Shown here piece after piece: positions 13,724 to 22,311 of a DNA stretch of 42,554 nt. Position 1 is the first letter of the stretch. Each line of letters begins with the position of its first letter. The notes beneath the pieces were generated by a model. It was not told the DNA's origin, did not search any database, and worked only from the letters and a program-made list of their open reading frames with translations. The stretch lies in IMG/VR virus record IMGVR_UViG_3300023179_000203, positions 1 to 42,554 of that record; one strand, given 5' to 3'. A program made the position numbers and the translations under genes. This DNA comes from a virus.

Positions 13724-14314
13724 ATGATGTACACCCTGCGCGTTGTCGCGTTGGCGGCCCTGACCGCATGCGCGACGCTGATCGTTCTGTCCACACCCGG
13801 CTGCACGGCGGACGGCGCGAAGCTGTCCGAAGTCCTCAAGGAATCCGACGCGGCGATCGAACGCCTGGACAACGCACGCGAGCAGGCGGTCGCGGAGAAG
13901 GCCACGGCGTCGCCAGATGAAGTCAAGAAAATTGACAAGCGGATCAAGGCCATCGACGAAACATGGTCCGAAGTGTCGAAGGCCCGCGACCTCGCGGCAA
14001 AGACGGTCAACCCGGACGGCACCATCAACCTCGACGGAGCGGTGGGTGCGGTAGGTACCGCGGCGTTCGCGGTCAACCCGATCCTCGGAATTGGCGTCAC
14101 GTTGCTCGGTCCGCTGGTGGTCGGGCTTGTCCAGCAGCAGCGTCTACGCAAGCAGCGTGAAGCAGCCGAGAGCGTCATCCGCTCGGTTGATTACCTCAAA
14201 GTGTCTGAACCGAATGTCGCCGAGGCGTTCAAGGCGAACGCGGCTTCGATCTCGGCCATTCAGGGCAGCGAAGGCAAGCGACTTGTTGACGCCGTGCAGG
14301 AGAAAAAGCCGTGA
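13724..14314 (+). CDS. putative lipoprotein with membrane-like segment
   Basis: 196 residues. Residues 4-26 form a hydrophobic signal ending in a lipobox (LSTPGC, Cys at about 27), so the mature protein should be lipid-anchored. A coiled coil follows (residues 35-85), then a second hydrophobic stretch (VGTAAFAVNPILGIGVTLLG) and a further helix. GGAG lies 6 bases before ATG 13724; ATG 13727 is an alternative. Paired with a small membrane protein next door, this may be a lysis (spanin-like) or superinfection-exclusion pair. No homologue recognised. Confidence 0.7.
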   Translation: MMYTLRVVALAALTACATLIVLSTPGCTADGAKLSEVLKESDAAIERLDNAREQAVAEKATASPDEVKKIDKRIKAIDETWSEVSKARDLAAKTVNPDGTINLDGAVGAVGTAAFAVNPILGIGVTLLGPLVVGLVQQQRLRKQREAAESVIRSVDYLKVSEPNVAEAFKANAASISAIQGSEGKRLVDAVQEKKP

Positions 14315-14553
14315 CAGTTCAATTCGGCGGCCTTGTGCAAGAGGTCAGGCTGTCGGCGCGCGACTACATCGCCATCGTTGGTATCGCGGTGGCGATCCTC
14401 GGTGCCGTCGTGTCGTTTGCACTCAAGAATGAAGCGGACCGCGCACGGTCTGACGAGAAGGTGCGGGCTGTGGAATCCCGCATCGTTGACATGAAGTCAG
14501 AACTTACCGAGATGCGACACGACATCAAGTCGCTCATCGAGAACCGGAAATAA
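14311..14553 (+). CDS. small single-span membrane protein (holin or spanin candidate)
   Basis: 80 residues from a GTG overlapping the lipoprotein stop. One clear transmembrane helix (residues 19-38, YIAIVGIAVAILGAVVSFAL) followed by a charged coiled coil (ADRARSDEKVRAVESRIVDM ...). That topology suits an inner-membrane spanin or a small holin-like protein, and the preceding lipoprotein would be the natural outer-membrane partner. This is inferred from topology and pairing only. Confidence 0.65.
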   Translation: MTVQFGGLVQEVRLSARDYIAIVGIAVAILGAVVSFALKNEADRARSDEKVRAVESRIVDMKSELTEMRHDIKSLIENRK

Positions 14554-14556
14554 ACC

Positions 14557-16878
14557 ATGCCAATCCAGCAATACAACCCCAAGACGTACGGCGTCCGGGG
14601 CGACGGAATCACCAACTGCACTCGCGGGCTTCAAATCCTCCTCAAGCAAATCAGAGACGACGGCGGCGGCACGCTGGAACTGAACACTCCCGGAACATAC
14701 CTCATCAGCCGTACCACGGCGACCAGCGGCGAGTTCTCCGACAACACGGCGCTCAACTCCGCTCTCGTGATCTACTCGAACACTAAGTTCATTATCGGCA
14801 AGGGCGTCACGCTCAAGCTGGAGGCGGGGTCAAACTGCTCGATGCTCCGCAACTATGGCGCGCGGGTTTCCACCGCAACGCCGGACACGGGCATTGAGAT
14901 TGATGGAGGCGTGTGGGACTACAGCGCTTCCAGCGTGTTTGCAGACGATTTTACCAGCAACGCGGGCGGAACAACGATCACCAAGACCGGCGCGTTCGCC
15001 AACTACACATTCCGCCGCGGCGACGCGTTCCGCTACCGCCTATTGGACAACAGCGGGTTCGGACAGGTCTCAGTCATCGCCAAGAACTCGGACAACACTC
15101 TGGCCATTGACGCACTGCCCGCCTCGCTGCGCGGCATCTCCACGGTGTACGGCACGGTCAACCAGCAGGACCAACTCATCACGTCCGACGCAACAACGTC
15201 GAACATCGGCAACGGAATCTTTCTCAAGAACTTCCGCCAGTGTGCGGTTCGCAATATCGAAATCCGCAACACGCTCAAGTTCGGCGTGTACGCCTGCACG
15301 TTCTCCGAGTCGGAGTTCAATAACATCGACGGATACAACCCCAGCGGCGGGGCCGACATCTTCCACGTCAACGGGCCAGCAAACAACTTCCGCGTCGAGA
15401 ACATCCGCGGATTCAGCAACGACAACATGGTCGGCCTCATCATGGGAGAGGGCACGTACGGAAACGGCTACGCCTTCACGACCGCGACACACACCACGAT
15501 CACTTACAACGCGACCAACAAGACGCTCACGCTCGGCACCGGGGTCTGGCCAGCGACGATCATCACCGGGGCCCGTTTGCGACTGACGAGCGGAACGGAC
15601 GTCACCGCCGGTGAGCGGCAGGCCGCGACCGTGGTCAGCGGTCAGGGCACTGCGACGCTCACGCTGTCGGCGAAGCTCCGGAAGAACGGCGACACCGCCG
15701 ACGTCAACACCGGCGGGACCGACATCCAGGGGCACGTCGAGGGCATCTACTCGTACCTCGGCGACGAGGGAGACATCAAGGACTGCGTGGTTGACGGCAT
15801 CCACGCCAGAAACGACACCAAGTCGTTCGAGCCGTTCCGCATCAGCGGCCCGCTCGGAACCACGGCGTCCGGAATCCGTGTGGCAAACATCACCGGCGAC
15901 ATCTCGTCGGGCTCGGCGGTGTCGTTCATCGACGACGCGGCGTACGGGCTGTCGGGCTGGGTCGGACGCGGAATCTCAATCGACAATGTGTCGGCTCGCA
16001 TCATCCGGCAGAACTCGGCCTTCTCTGACCTCAACACGCCGACCATCAGCATCACCGCGACCGGCCTCAAAGACCTCACCATCCGCAACCTGACGATCGC
16101 CAACGACAACGCTGCGGCGCGCTCGGTTGCCAACTGGGGCATCACCGTTGCGTCGGGCGTGGCAATGGAAACCTTGTTCGTCGATGGCGTAACGACGTTG
16201 ACTCCGTTCGCCTCAACAAACGCATGCCATTTCCTCAGCCTTGCGGGCAACGTCAACAACGTATTCATCAACAACGCGCATATCAGGGCGGGCGTGAACG
16301 GTCGCTTCGTGAATTTTGCAACCGGCTACGTCGGAAGCGTGGCGATCAACAATTCACGCTGGGAAGGCACGTCTGGCGCTGACGCCTACGGATTCAACTG
16401 GACAGGTTCCGGCACGTCTCGGCTGATGCTGGACAACTGCGTCATCGACAACGGCGGAACGAACGGATACGGGTTCTTCTTCGCAACCAGTTGTTCCGCC
16501 ACCGTTACGCTCATCCTCAACAACACCGAGTTCCGCAACCTGTACCGCGTCATGGATGTCGGAGGGGCCACCACCGTCAGCGTCACAATCCGCGGAACAG
16601 GCGTGACGTTCACCAACATCAACAACTCCGTCGTCGGCATTGGTGGCGGATCGGGAACATATACGCTGCTGACCTCGTTCAACCCCGACTGGCAGATGCT
16701 CGGTGAGCGCACGAGCGGTACGCAGCCGAAGGGCGCTGTGTTCACCAACACATCAACGGCCACATCAGGCGGCTCTCCATCTACGAACTGGAACACCGTG
16801 GGCGGCTCTGCGGGTCACGGCCTCGGGCAGGTCATCTACAACGGGACCGCGTGGGAGAAGTGGGGACGGACGGCATAA
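14557..16878 (+). CDS. tail spike / receptor-binding protein with pectate-lyase-like beta-helix
   Basis: 773 residues. The opening YNPKTYGVRGDGITNCT...L is the classic start of the pectate-lyase superfamily beta-helix in phage tail spikes. The middle shows repeated rungs rich in Asn, Gly, Ile and Val (IRNLTIANDN, VAINNSRWEG, LMLDNCVIDN). The C-terminal part (GHGLGQVIYNGTAWEKWG) is a short end domain. It would bind, and perhaps degrade, a host surface polysaccharide. T7 has its fibre gene after gp16; here the spike is placed between the head and tail-tube genes. Confidence 0.88.
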   Translation: MPIQQYNPKTYGVRGDGITNCTRGLQILLKQIRDDGGGTLELNTPGTYLISRTTATSGEFSDNTALNSALVIYSNTKFIIGKGVTLKLEAGSNCSMLRNYGARVSTATPDTGIEIDGGVWDYSASSVFADDFTSNAGGTTITKTGAFANYTFRRGDAFRYRLLDNSGFGQVSVIAKNSDNTLAIDALPASLRGISTVYGTVNQQDQLITSDATTSNIGNGIFLKNFRQCAVRNIEIRNTLKFGVYACTFSESEFNNIDGYNPSGGADIFHVNGPANNFRVENIRGFSNDNMVGLIMGEGTYGNGYAFTTATHTTITYNATNKTLTLGTGVWPATIITGARLRLTSGTDVTAGERQAATVVSGQGTATLTLSAKLRKNGDTADVNTGGTDIQGHVEGIYSYLGDEGDIKDCVVDGIHARNDTKSFEPFRISGPLGTTASGIRVANITGDISSGSAVSFIDDAAYGLSGWVGRGISIDNVSARIIRQNSAFSDLNTPTISITATGLKDLTIRNLTIANDNAAARSVANWGITVASGVAMETLFVDGVTTLTPFASTNACHFLSLAGNVNNVFINNAHIRAGVNGRFVNFATGYVGSVAINNSRWEGTSGADAYGFNWTGSGTSRLMLDNCVIDNGGTNGYGFFFATSCSATVTLILNNTEFRNLYRVMDVGGATTVSVTIRGTGVTFTNINNSVVGIGGGSGTYTLLTSFNPDWQMLGERTSGTQPKGAVFTNTSTATSGGSPSTNWNTVGGSAGHGLGQVIYNGTAWEKWGRTA

Positions 16879-16890
16879 GGAACGCCACCA

Positions 16891-17700
16891 GTGACCAAAC
16901 TCGAAGCCGTCAACGAGATCCTTGAGAAGGTCGGCGAGCCGCCGATCTCCGCGCTGGACACCAACGGCACGAGCGAAGCGGCCGAGGCAGAAACCATCCT
17001 CGACCGCGAGACGCGACGCATCCTCCAAATCGGCTGGGCCGCTAACACCTACAAAGACTACCAGCTCTACTACGCAGATACCGCGATCCCGGTGACCGGC
17101 ACCGGAACGTTCACGTACCGCGAAACCGTCTCGCAGGCGGTCTCGGGTGCCACCGGACGGTTCGTCTACATCAACGGCTCGACTCTCTATCTCCGCAGGA
17201 TATCAGGAACGTTCGACAGCTCGAACCTCATCACCGGACAGACCAGCGGCGCAACGCGCACGGCAAACGGAGGTGTCGTCACTACCACCACCGGGCGAAT
17301 CGCGGTGCCTTCAACGTGGTACAGCGTCAGGCCGGGCCCGTCCAGCGGGAACGTCACGTTCTCGCTCAACGGCGTCTACCTGTTCAATACCACCGACAAC
17401 GCCAACACGTTCGATTGGGGCGCGGACATCAAGGTCGATGCCATCGTGTCGGTCACGTTCACAGACCTCACGTACGCGCTGGCCGATCTCTGCGTCAAGT
17501 CCGCCTCGCTCGCCTATGCCCGCTACAAGAAACGTTCCGGCGTGGACGAGCAACTGCTCCGCGACGAACTCGACGCGGCACGGGCTCAGGCCAACCGCGA
17601 GAACAACGACATGGCCGCGATCAATCTGCTCAACACCGCACAAGCCCGCCGCGTCACCGGCAACCGCCGCGACGCCAGCGCGTATTTCGGAGGCGTGTAA
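16891..17700 (+). CDS. tail tubular protein A (T7 gp11-like)
   Basis: 269 residues from GTG 16891. The start KLEAVNEILEKVGEPPISAL and the helix AETILDRETRRILQIGW are diagnostic of T7 gp11-type gatekeeper proteins. Compared with T7 gp11 (196 residues) it carries an extra beta-rich insertion of about 70 residues (TFTYRETVSQAVSGATGRFV ... TRTANGG). The C-terminal helices (LCVKSASLAYARYKKRSGVD) dock on the portal. The stop overlaps the next start (TAATG). Confidence 0.93.
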   Translation: MTKLEAVNEILEKVGEPPISALDTNGTSEAAEAETILDRETRRILQIGWAANTYKDYQLYYADTAIPVTGTGTFTYRETVSQAVSGATGRFVYINGSTLYLRRISGTFDSSNLITGQTSGATRTANGGVVTTTTGRIAVPSTWYSVRPGPSSGNVTFSLNGVYLFNTTDNANTFDWGADIKVDAIVSVTFTDLTYALADLCVKSASLAYARYKKRSGVDEQLLRDELDAARAQANRENNDMAAINLLNTAQARRVTGNRRDASAYFGGV

Positions 17701-18158
17701 TGGCCGGATACTGGACCAACCGGGCGTGCAAGCTCGCCCTCAACATTCTGTTCCGCGGCGCGACCGCACCAACCTCGTTCAAGCTCGCCCTCGTCAAGTC
17801 CACCGCGACCATCAGCGAGGACACAAACGTCTGGTCAGACGTGTCCGGACAGGAAATCGCCGCGGGCAACGGCTACACCGCTGGCGGGCAGACCATCAGC
17901 CGCAACTCCACCGACTTCGACACGCTCACAGAGGACGATACGCTCAACCGCGCCGTCGTGCTGCTCAAGGACATTTCGTGGACCGCATCGGGTGGACCGA
18001 TCCCCGCGTCCGGTGGTGGGGCCCGCTACGCCGTCCTGTACGACTCTGGCGGCACCAATGAAGTGTGGGCGTACTTCGACCTCGGATCGGACCGCACCAT
18101 CAGCACCGGCAACACGTCCACCATCATCGACGCCACCATCGGACTCAAGAAACCGTGA
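17700..18158 (+). CDS. phage structural protein (tail-associated)
   Basis: 152 residues. MAGYWTNRACKLALNILFRG, FKLALVKS, GQEIAAGNGYTAGGQ and DDTLNRAVVLLKDISWTASG are blocks of a widespread beta-rich phage virion protein found near tail or capsid genes. Its place between tail tubular A and B indicates a tail or decoration role. Translationally coupled on both sides (ATG 17700 overlaps the gp11-like stop, and its own stop overlaps a GTG). Confidence 0.75.
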   Translation: MAGYWTNRACKLALNILFRGATAPTSFKLALVKSTATISEDTNVWSDVSGQEIAAGNGYTAGGQTISRNSTDFDTLTEDDTLNRAVVLLKDISWTASGGPIPASGGGARYAVLYDSGGTNEVWAYFDLGSDRTISTGNTSTIIDATIGLKKP

Positions 18159-20656
18159 GTAGATTTGAGCAACGCACGCCGCTCGTCACCGGCGGGATCT
18201 CTCGCCAGCCGGAACACGCAAGGCTGCCCAACCAGGTCGCCGATGCCGTCAACGCACAGTTCAGCGTGGTCAACGGCATTACCAAGCGGCGCGGATCCTG
18301 GCACATCGCCTACGTCGGCTCGTACCCGTCCACGACGGACCTGCGGATGCACGCAATCAACCGCGACCAAGGCGAACAGTACATGCTCGTCTACGGCGAA
18401 GGCGTCGTCCGCGCGTTCCGCGTCGGCGGCGTCGAGGCTACGGTCGGCGCGTCCACAGAGGCCACCGCGTACCTCGGCACGACCGGCGGCTCGGACCTGC
18501 GGCTGCTCACCATCGCCGACTACACGCTCATCCTAAACACGGATGTAGCACCGGCTACGGAAGCATCGCCGTCCTACACCGTCGATAAGGTGTTCCGCGA
18601 CTACGACACGCTGACATCATGGACACCAACCAACCAGACGTACCACCGCACCAACAAAGATACTGACACAACGCCGCGGGGATACTACTACTACGACACC
18701 ACCGGAGGCACATTCGCAACGTGGGTGAGCGCGGGGTTGAGCGGAACGCAGGCCAGCGTCACCGGCGACTACGACGACGGTGACAAGAACCCCGGCGGGT
18801 TCACCATCACCTGCCGCGCGGGTGTGTCGATCTCCGGCGCGGCGTGGAACGCGACGAATCGCACCATCACCAAGACCGGCGCGTTTGCGTTCGGGACGTT
18901 CCAGTCCGGCGACACGATCAACGTCACCGGCGGGACCGGATGGACGCCCGGCAGCTACGCGATCTCGTCGCACGACAGCGACGATCAAATCACGCTCTCG
19001 GCTGCGGCCGGGCAACCCGGCGCAAACAACACCGACACCGCGATCAACCAGATCAACGTCGCCCGCGCCGTTATCGCCGACTTCACCACCGTCACGCTCA
19101 CGACGATGGAGGATGTTGCCCTTGAGTTCAAGCGGGCCGCAAGGTCCAGCGGGCTCCCCGACCTGTGCGTCGCGTGGAACGAAACCGGCTCGGGCACCGG
19201 AACGTTCATCGTCACCGGGCAGTACCGCGGCAGCGGCTCGACCATCGTATCGTTCACCGCGCCGCCCGCTGGCAACTACGACTGGTCGTCGGCGGGACGC
19301 CCGTTCAACGGCGGAACCGTCACCGCGGGCACGGGCTCGCCGTCGTCGCCGGTCAAACCCGTCCTCGAACGATGGACGCGCGTTGCCGCGCCGGGGCAGA
19401 CAAACGCCGCGTTCCGCAAGTCCACCATGCCGATCACGCTGCGACGCACCACGGTCAGCAGCAACGCGGGCATCCCGTCCACGTTCGATCTCGGCGTGAC
19501 CGATTGGTCGGACCGCACGTCTGGCGACGACGACACCAATCCACCTGTATCTTTCCTACGAGAGAGTTCTGCTCTGACCGACATCGCGTTCTACCGCGAT
19601 CGGCTGGTCCTCACCAGCGGCGAGAAGATCGCCATGTCGCAGACCGGCGACCTGTTCAACTTCTGGATCGGTGACGCCAACAACATCGTCGATTCGGACC
19701 CGATCGACATTTCGCTCTCGTCCGAGGAAGTCACCTCGATCGAGTTCGCAGTTCCGTTCCGAAAGACGCTCGTGCTGTTCACGCTCGCGGGCCGACAATT
19801 CGAGATTTCGTCCGCCGACGAACTCACCGCGTCGAAAGTGTCCGCCACGCCAACCACGGTGTACAAGACTCCGCCAGCACGACCGCACCGGCTCGACTCG
19901 CAGCTCTACTTTGCGGCGAACTCCAACGACTACGCGACGCTCATGGAATACATCTATGACGATGTTCGCGTCGCATCTGCCGCCGAGGATGTTGGCATCC
20001 ACATCCCAGGACTCATCCCGCCGAACATCATCGCCATCGAGACGTTCCAGAACGACCAGGCCGTCGTGGTCCTCCCGTCTGGTGGCAACGTGCTATACGT
20101 CTATGAAATGTACAGACAGGCGGACGGAACCAAGCAGCAATCGTCCTGGACGAAGTTCGTGTTTGACAATTGCTACACGATCAAAGACATCGCCGCCATC
20201 GACTCGTACTGCTACATGCTGGTCGAGTGTGATGGAGAGTGGAGCATTGAGCGGTTCAGCATGAGCGAACCAGCCGAGGGCGAGGATCTTGCGTCGGACG
20301 TCACCAGCGAGTACCCGATCGAGCCCGACGAAGCACTCGCCAGCGCGTACACCGAAGCAACGTGGAATCTCGAAACAATGCTCTCCGTCAGCCCCGTCTA
20401 TGCCGACGTGTTCGTGGACGCGACGTACTACGACCCGTCATGCACGATCTGCTCGGCCGGATCCTATCCGCTCGCTGCCGGTTCGTGCCCGTGCTGCCCC
20501 GGCACGTACGACTACTACGACGGGCTCGGCAACCTCGTCGTCCTTCCGCTGTGCCGCTGCGAGAAACTTGGCGACGTAGACCCCGTGTTCGACTACTACA
20601 GCTGCTGCTGGGACGACGGAACGTACAACGCCTCTGGCGTACCATATGCCTGTTGA
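18155..20656 (+). CDS. tail tubular protein B, N-terminal part (T7 gp12-like), with Cys-rich tail
   Basis: 833 residues from GTG 18155. The start (SRFEQRTPLVTGGISRQPEH, NAQFSVVNGITKRRGS) and the body (LTDIAFYRDRLVLTSGEKIA, DPIDISLSSEEVTSIEFAVP, LYFAANSNDYATLMEYIYDD) match T7 gp12-type nozzle proteins. The last 75 residues are foreign to that family: about ten cysteines in CTIC, CPCC, CRC and CC groups. The proper C-terminal part of gp12 seems to be encoded separately at 21242-21823. Confidence 0.9.
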   Translation: MSRFEQRTPLVTGGISRQPEHARLPNQVADAVNAQFSVVNGITKRRGSWHIAYVGSYPSTTDLRMHAINRDQGEQYMLVYGEGVVRAFRVGGVEATVGASTEATAYLGTTGGSDLRLLTIADYTLILNTDVAPATEASPSYTVDKVFRDYDTLTSWTPTNQTYHRTNKDTDTTPRGYYYYDTTGGTFATWVSAGLSGTQASVTGDYDDGDKNPGGFTITCRAGVSISGAAWNATNRTITKTGAFAFGTFQSGDTINVTGGTGWTPGSYAISSHDSDDQITLSAAAGQPGANNTDTAINQINVARAVIADFTTVTLTTMEDVALEFKRAARSSGLPDLCVAWNETGSGTGTFIVTGQYRGSGSTIVSFTAPPAGNYDWSSAGRPFNGGTVTAGTGSPSSPVKPVLERWTRVAAPGQTNAAFRKSTMPITLRRTTVSSNAGIPSTFDLGVTDWSDRTSGDDDTNPPVSFLRESSALTDIAFYRDRLVLTSGEKIAMSQTGDLFNFWIGDANNIVDSDPIDISLSSEEVTSIEFAVPFRKTLVLFTLAGRQFEISSADELTASKVSATPTTVYKTPPARPHRLDSQLYFAANSNDYATLMEYIYDDVRVASAAEDVGIHIPGLIPPNIIAIETFQNDQAVVVLPSGGNVLYVYEMYRQADGTKQQSSWTKFVFDNCYTIKDIAAIDSYCYMLVECDGEWSIERFSMSEPAEGEDLASDVTSEYPIEPDEALASAYTEATWNLETMLSVSPVYADVFVDATYYDPSCTICSAGSYPLAAGSCPCCPGTYDYYDGLGNLVVLPLCRCEKLGDVDPVFDYYSCCWDDGTYNASGVPYAC

Positions 20657-21245
20657 GTGCGTCAACCGCACCGCCCACGGGTGCATCGACATCGACAACA
20701 GGCTCGGGTGGAAGCACGGCACGTCCGAACAGACGTGCGCCGTGTGCCTCTCGCTCGACGGACCCACCGGCGAACACGCGGAGAAGTTCCGCGAGCAGCA
20801 CGCAGCGAAGGTCGTGGAACTCACCGTCCGCATGACAGACCGCGCCGGGCCAGACGTACTCGCCGCACTCAGGGACAAGCACGGCGTCAGCGTGGACGCC
20901 AAAGACCTACGGGACAAACAGCATGCACGCGACGGATGGCAACGCGCCAAGTTCTCATGGAGCCGTGCCGCGGCGTTCGCCAAGTCCGCGCTCTCCACGC
21001 TCAACGGATCGGCGGACGAGCAGACCAGAAACACACGATGGATCTCTTGTACCGGCCGAAACCTTGCCGGTGAATTCGTATCTGATCCATGCCCTTCGCT
21101 TCGTGAACTCGACTCGAAACTCTACTGCGGATCGTGCGGGTGCGGCGTGAGTGAACTGTCCCGCCTCGACCGAAAGATCGAGTACCAGTACCTCGAATGT
21201 CCCCGCCGACGTGCGGGGTTCAGCAACGCGGAGAAACACGCATGA
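20646..21245 (+). CDS. Cys-rich putative zinc-binding protein inserted in gp12 region
   Basis: 199 residues; ATG 20646 overlaps the gp12-like stop by 11 bases. Cysteine pairs at both ends (CVN...GC, CAVC; then CGSCGCG and LECPRRR) suggest two zinc sites or disulfides around a helical core (EHAEKFREQHAAKVVELTVR). The end, SELSRLDRKIEYQYLECPRR, looks like a conserved module in small phage proteins, but I cannot name it. It lies exactly between the two halves of the tail tubular B protein, which suggests a virion component. Confidence 0.7.
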   Translation: MPVECVNRTAHGCIDIDNRLGWKHGTSEQTCAVCLSLDGPTGEHAEKFREQHAAKVVELTVRMTDRAGPDVLAALRDKHGVSVDAKDLRDKQHARDGWQRAKFSWSRAAAFAKSALSTLNGSADEQTRNTRWISCTGRNLAGEFVSDPCPSLRELDSKLYCGSCGCGVSELSRLDRKIEYQYLECPRRRAGFSNAEKHA

Positions 21246-21823
21246 GCCTGTTTCCATACCCGGTGCGGCTGGATCGCCGCGTCATCGCGGTCGGCTCGTA
21301 CGTCCAGCCGTACACCACATGGCACGTTCACTTTCCCGACGACGGGATCAACCGCATCGTCCTGTCCAGCTACTTCGGTGCGTCCGCCGGTGCCGTCCTA
21401 GTGCCGTCGTCCGTCGTCGTCAGCGGGTCAATCACCTCGATCACGGTCGGCGGTGACTACTCGGCAGGTCCGGTGATGATCGGAAAGACGTACCCGATGC
21501 GGGTGCAGCTCACGCGGCCGTTCATACGAGACGCCGAAGGGCACGCCGACTTCTTCTCGTTCACGTCCGGATCGGAGATCCGTACATCCGACAAGGACAG
21601 CGGACGCTACACGATCCGGGCGGCACGCGAGGCACCGCCCACGCGGGCGGATCGAACCAAGACCACCGGGCAGGCACTCGGCAGCATCCGCGACCGCGGC
21701 ACGCTCCGGGCGTTCTTTTCGGGCGACTCGTCAAAGACCACCATCACCCTCGAAGGCGACGACCCCACGCCGGTCAACATCGCGGGCGTCGAACACATTG
21801 GCCAGTATGAAGCACGGAGGTAG
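21242..21823 (+). CDS. tail tubular protein B, C-terminal part (split gp12)
   Basis: 193 residues. The order of features is that of the end of T7-like gp12: PYPVRLDRRVIAVGSYV, FPDDGINRIVLSS, a VVVSG strand, GKTYPMRVQLTRPFIRD, a DSGRYTIRA strand, and finally ITLEGDDPTPVNIAGVEHIG then QYEARR, corresponding to the terminal strand that ends gp12. It starts with its own ATG overlapping the previous stop. Presumably made as a separate polypeptide that completes the nozzle with the N-terminal part. Confidence 0.75.
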   Translation: MSLFPYPVRLDRRVIAVGSYVQPYTTWHVHFPDDGINRIVLSSYFGASAGAVLVPSSVVVSGSITSITVGGDYSAGPVMIGKTYPMRVQLTRPFIRDAEGHADFFSFTSGSEIRTSDKDSGRYTIRAAREAPPTRADRTKTTGQALGSIRDRGTLRAFFSGDSSKTTITLEGDDPTPVNIAGVEHIGQYEARR

Positions 21824-21825
21824 GC

Positions 21826-22311
21826 ATGGGCGTTGAAACCGCGATCCTGCTGGCGGCTGGTGCCACCGCAGCGCTAGGCGGGTACGCCTCGTATGAACAG
21901 GCACGACGACAGAACAACGCCACCCAGCAGACCCAAAGGTCGGTCGTTCGGGCGGCAGAGATCCAGTCGCAACAGGTCGCCCAGGCCGCGGCCACACAAC
22001 GACAGGACATCGTTCGCAAAGCACAGCTTACCCGCGACCGCATCCGCATCCTGCAGGGCGAGAGCGGACTCTCCGGTGGCTCGTACGAATCGCTCGACCG
22101 CCAGGTTAGCGCCGACGCACAGAACTCGTACGCGCGGCTCGACACCGAATACGTCAACCAGCTCAACCGCGTCAACTCTGGCATGGAGGCCGACCTCGCT
22201 CGGCTGCAGGGCCAATACACCAACAGCGTTCTCGCCGCACTCACCGGCGGACTCGGCGGCGCAAACACCGGCTTGTCCCTCGGGACCGGCGTACGGAACA
22301 TCATCCAATGA
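21826..22311 (+). CDS. internal virion protein B (T7 gp14-like)
   Basis: 161 residues. Starts with a hydrophobic Ala-rich segment (residues 4-22, ETAILLAAGATAALGGYAS), then a long amphipathic helix rich in Gln, Arg and Ala, then GLSGGSYESLDRQ and a Gly-rich end. This matches gp14 in size, order and position (after gp12, before gp15). Such proteins leave the head during infection and form a pore in the outer membrane. Confidence 0.85.
   Translation: MGVETAILLAAGATAALGGYASYEQARRQNNATQQTQRSVVRAAEIQSQQVAQAAATQRQDIVRKAQLTRDRIRILQGESGLSGGSYESLDRQVSADAQNSYARLDTEYVNQLNRVNSGMEADLARLQGQYTNSVLAALTGGLGGANTGLSLGTGVRNIIQ

Noticed and set aside
20430-21245. Intein or self-splicing intron splitting the tail tubular B gene
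   Set aside because: No intein N- or C-terminal motifs, no homing-endonuclease motif, and the downstream half has its own overlapping start codon.
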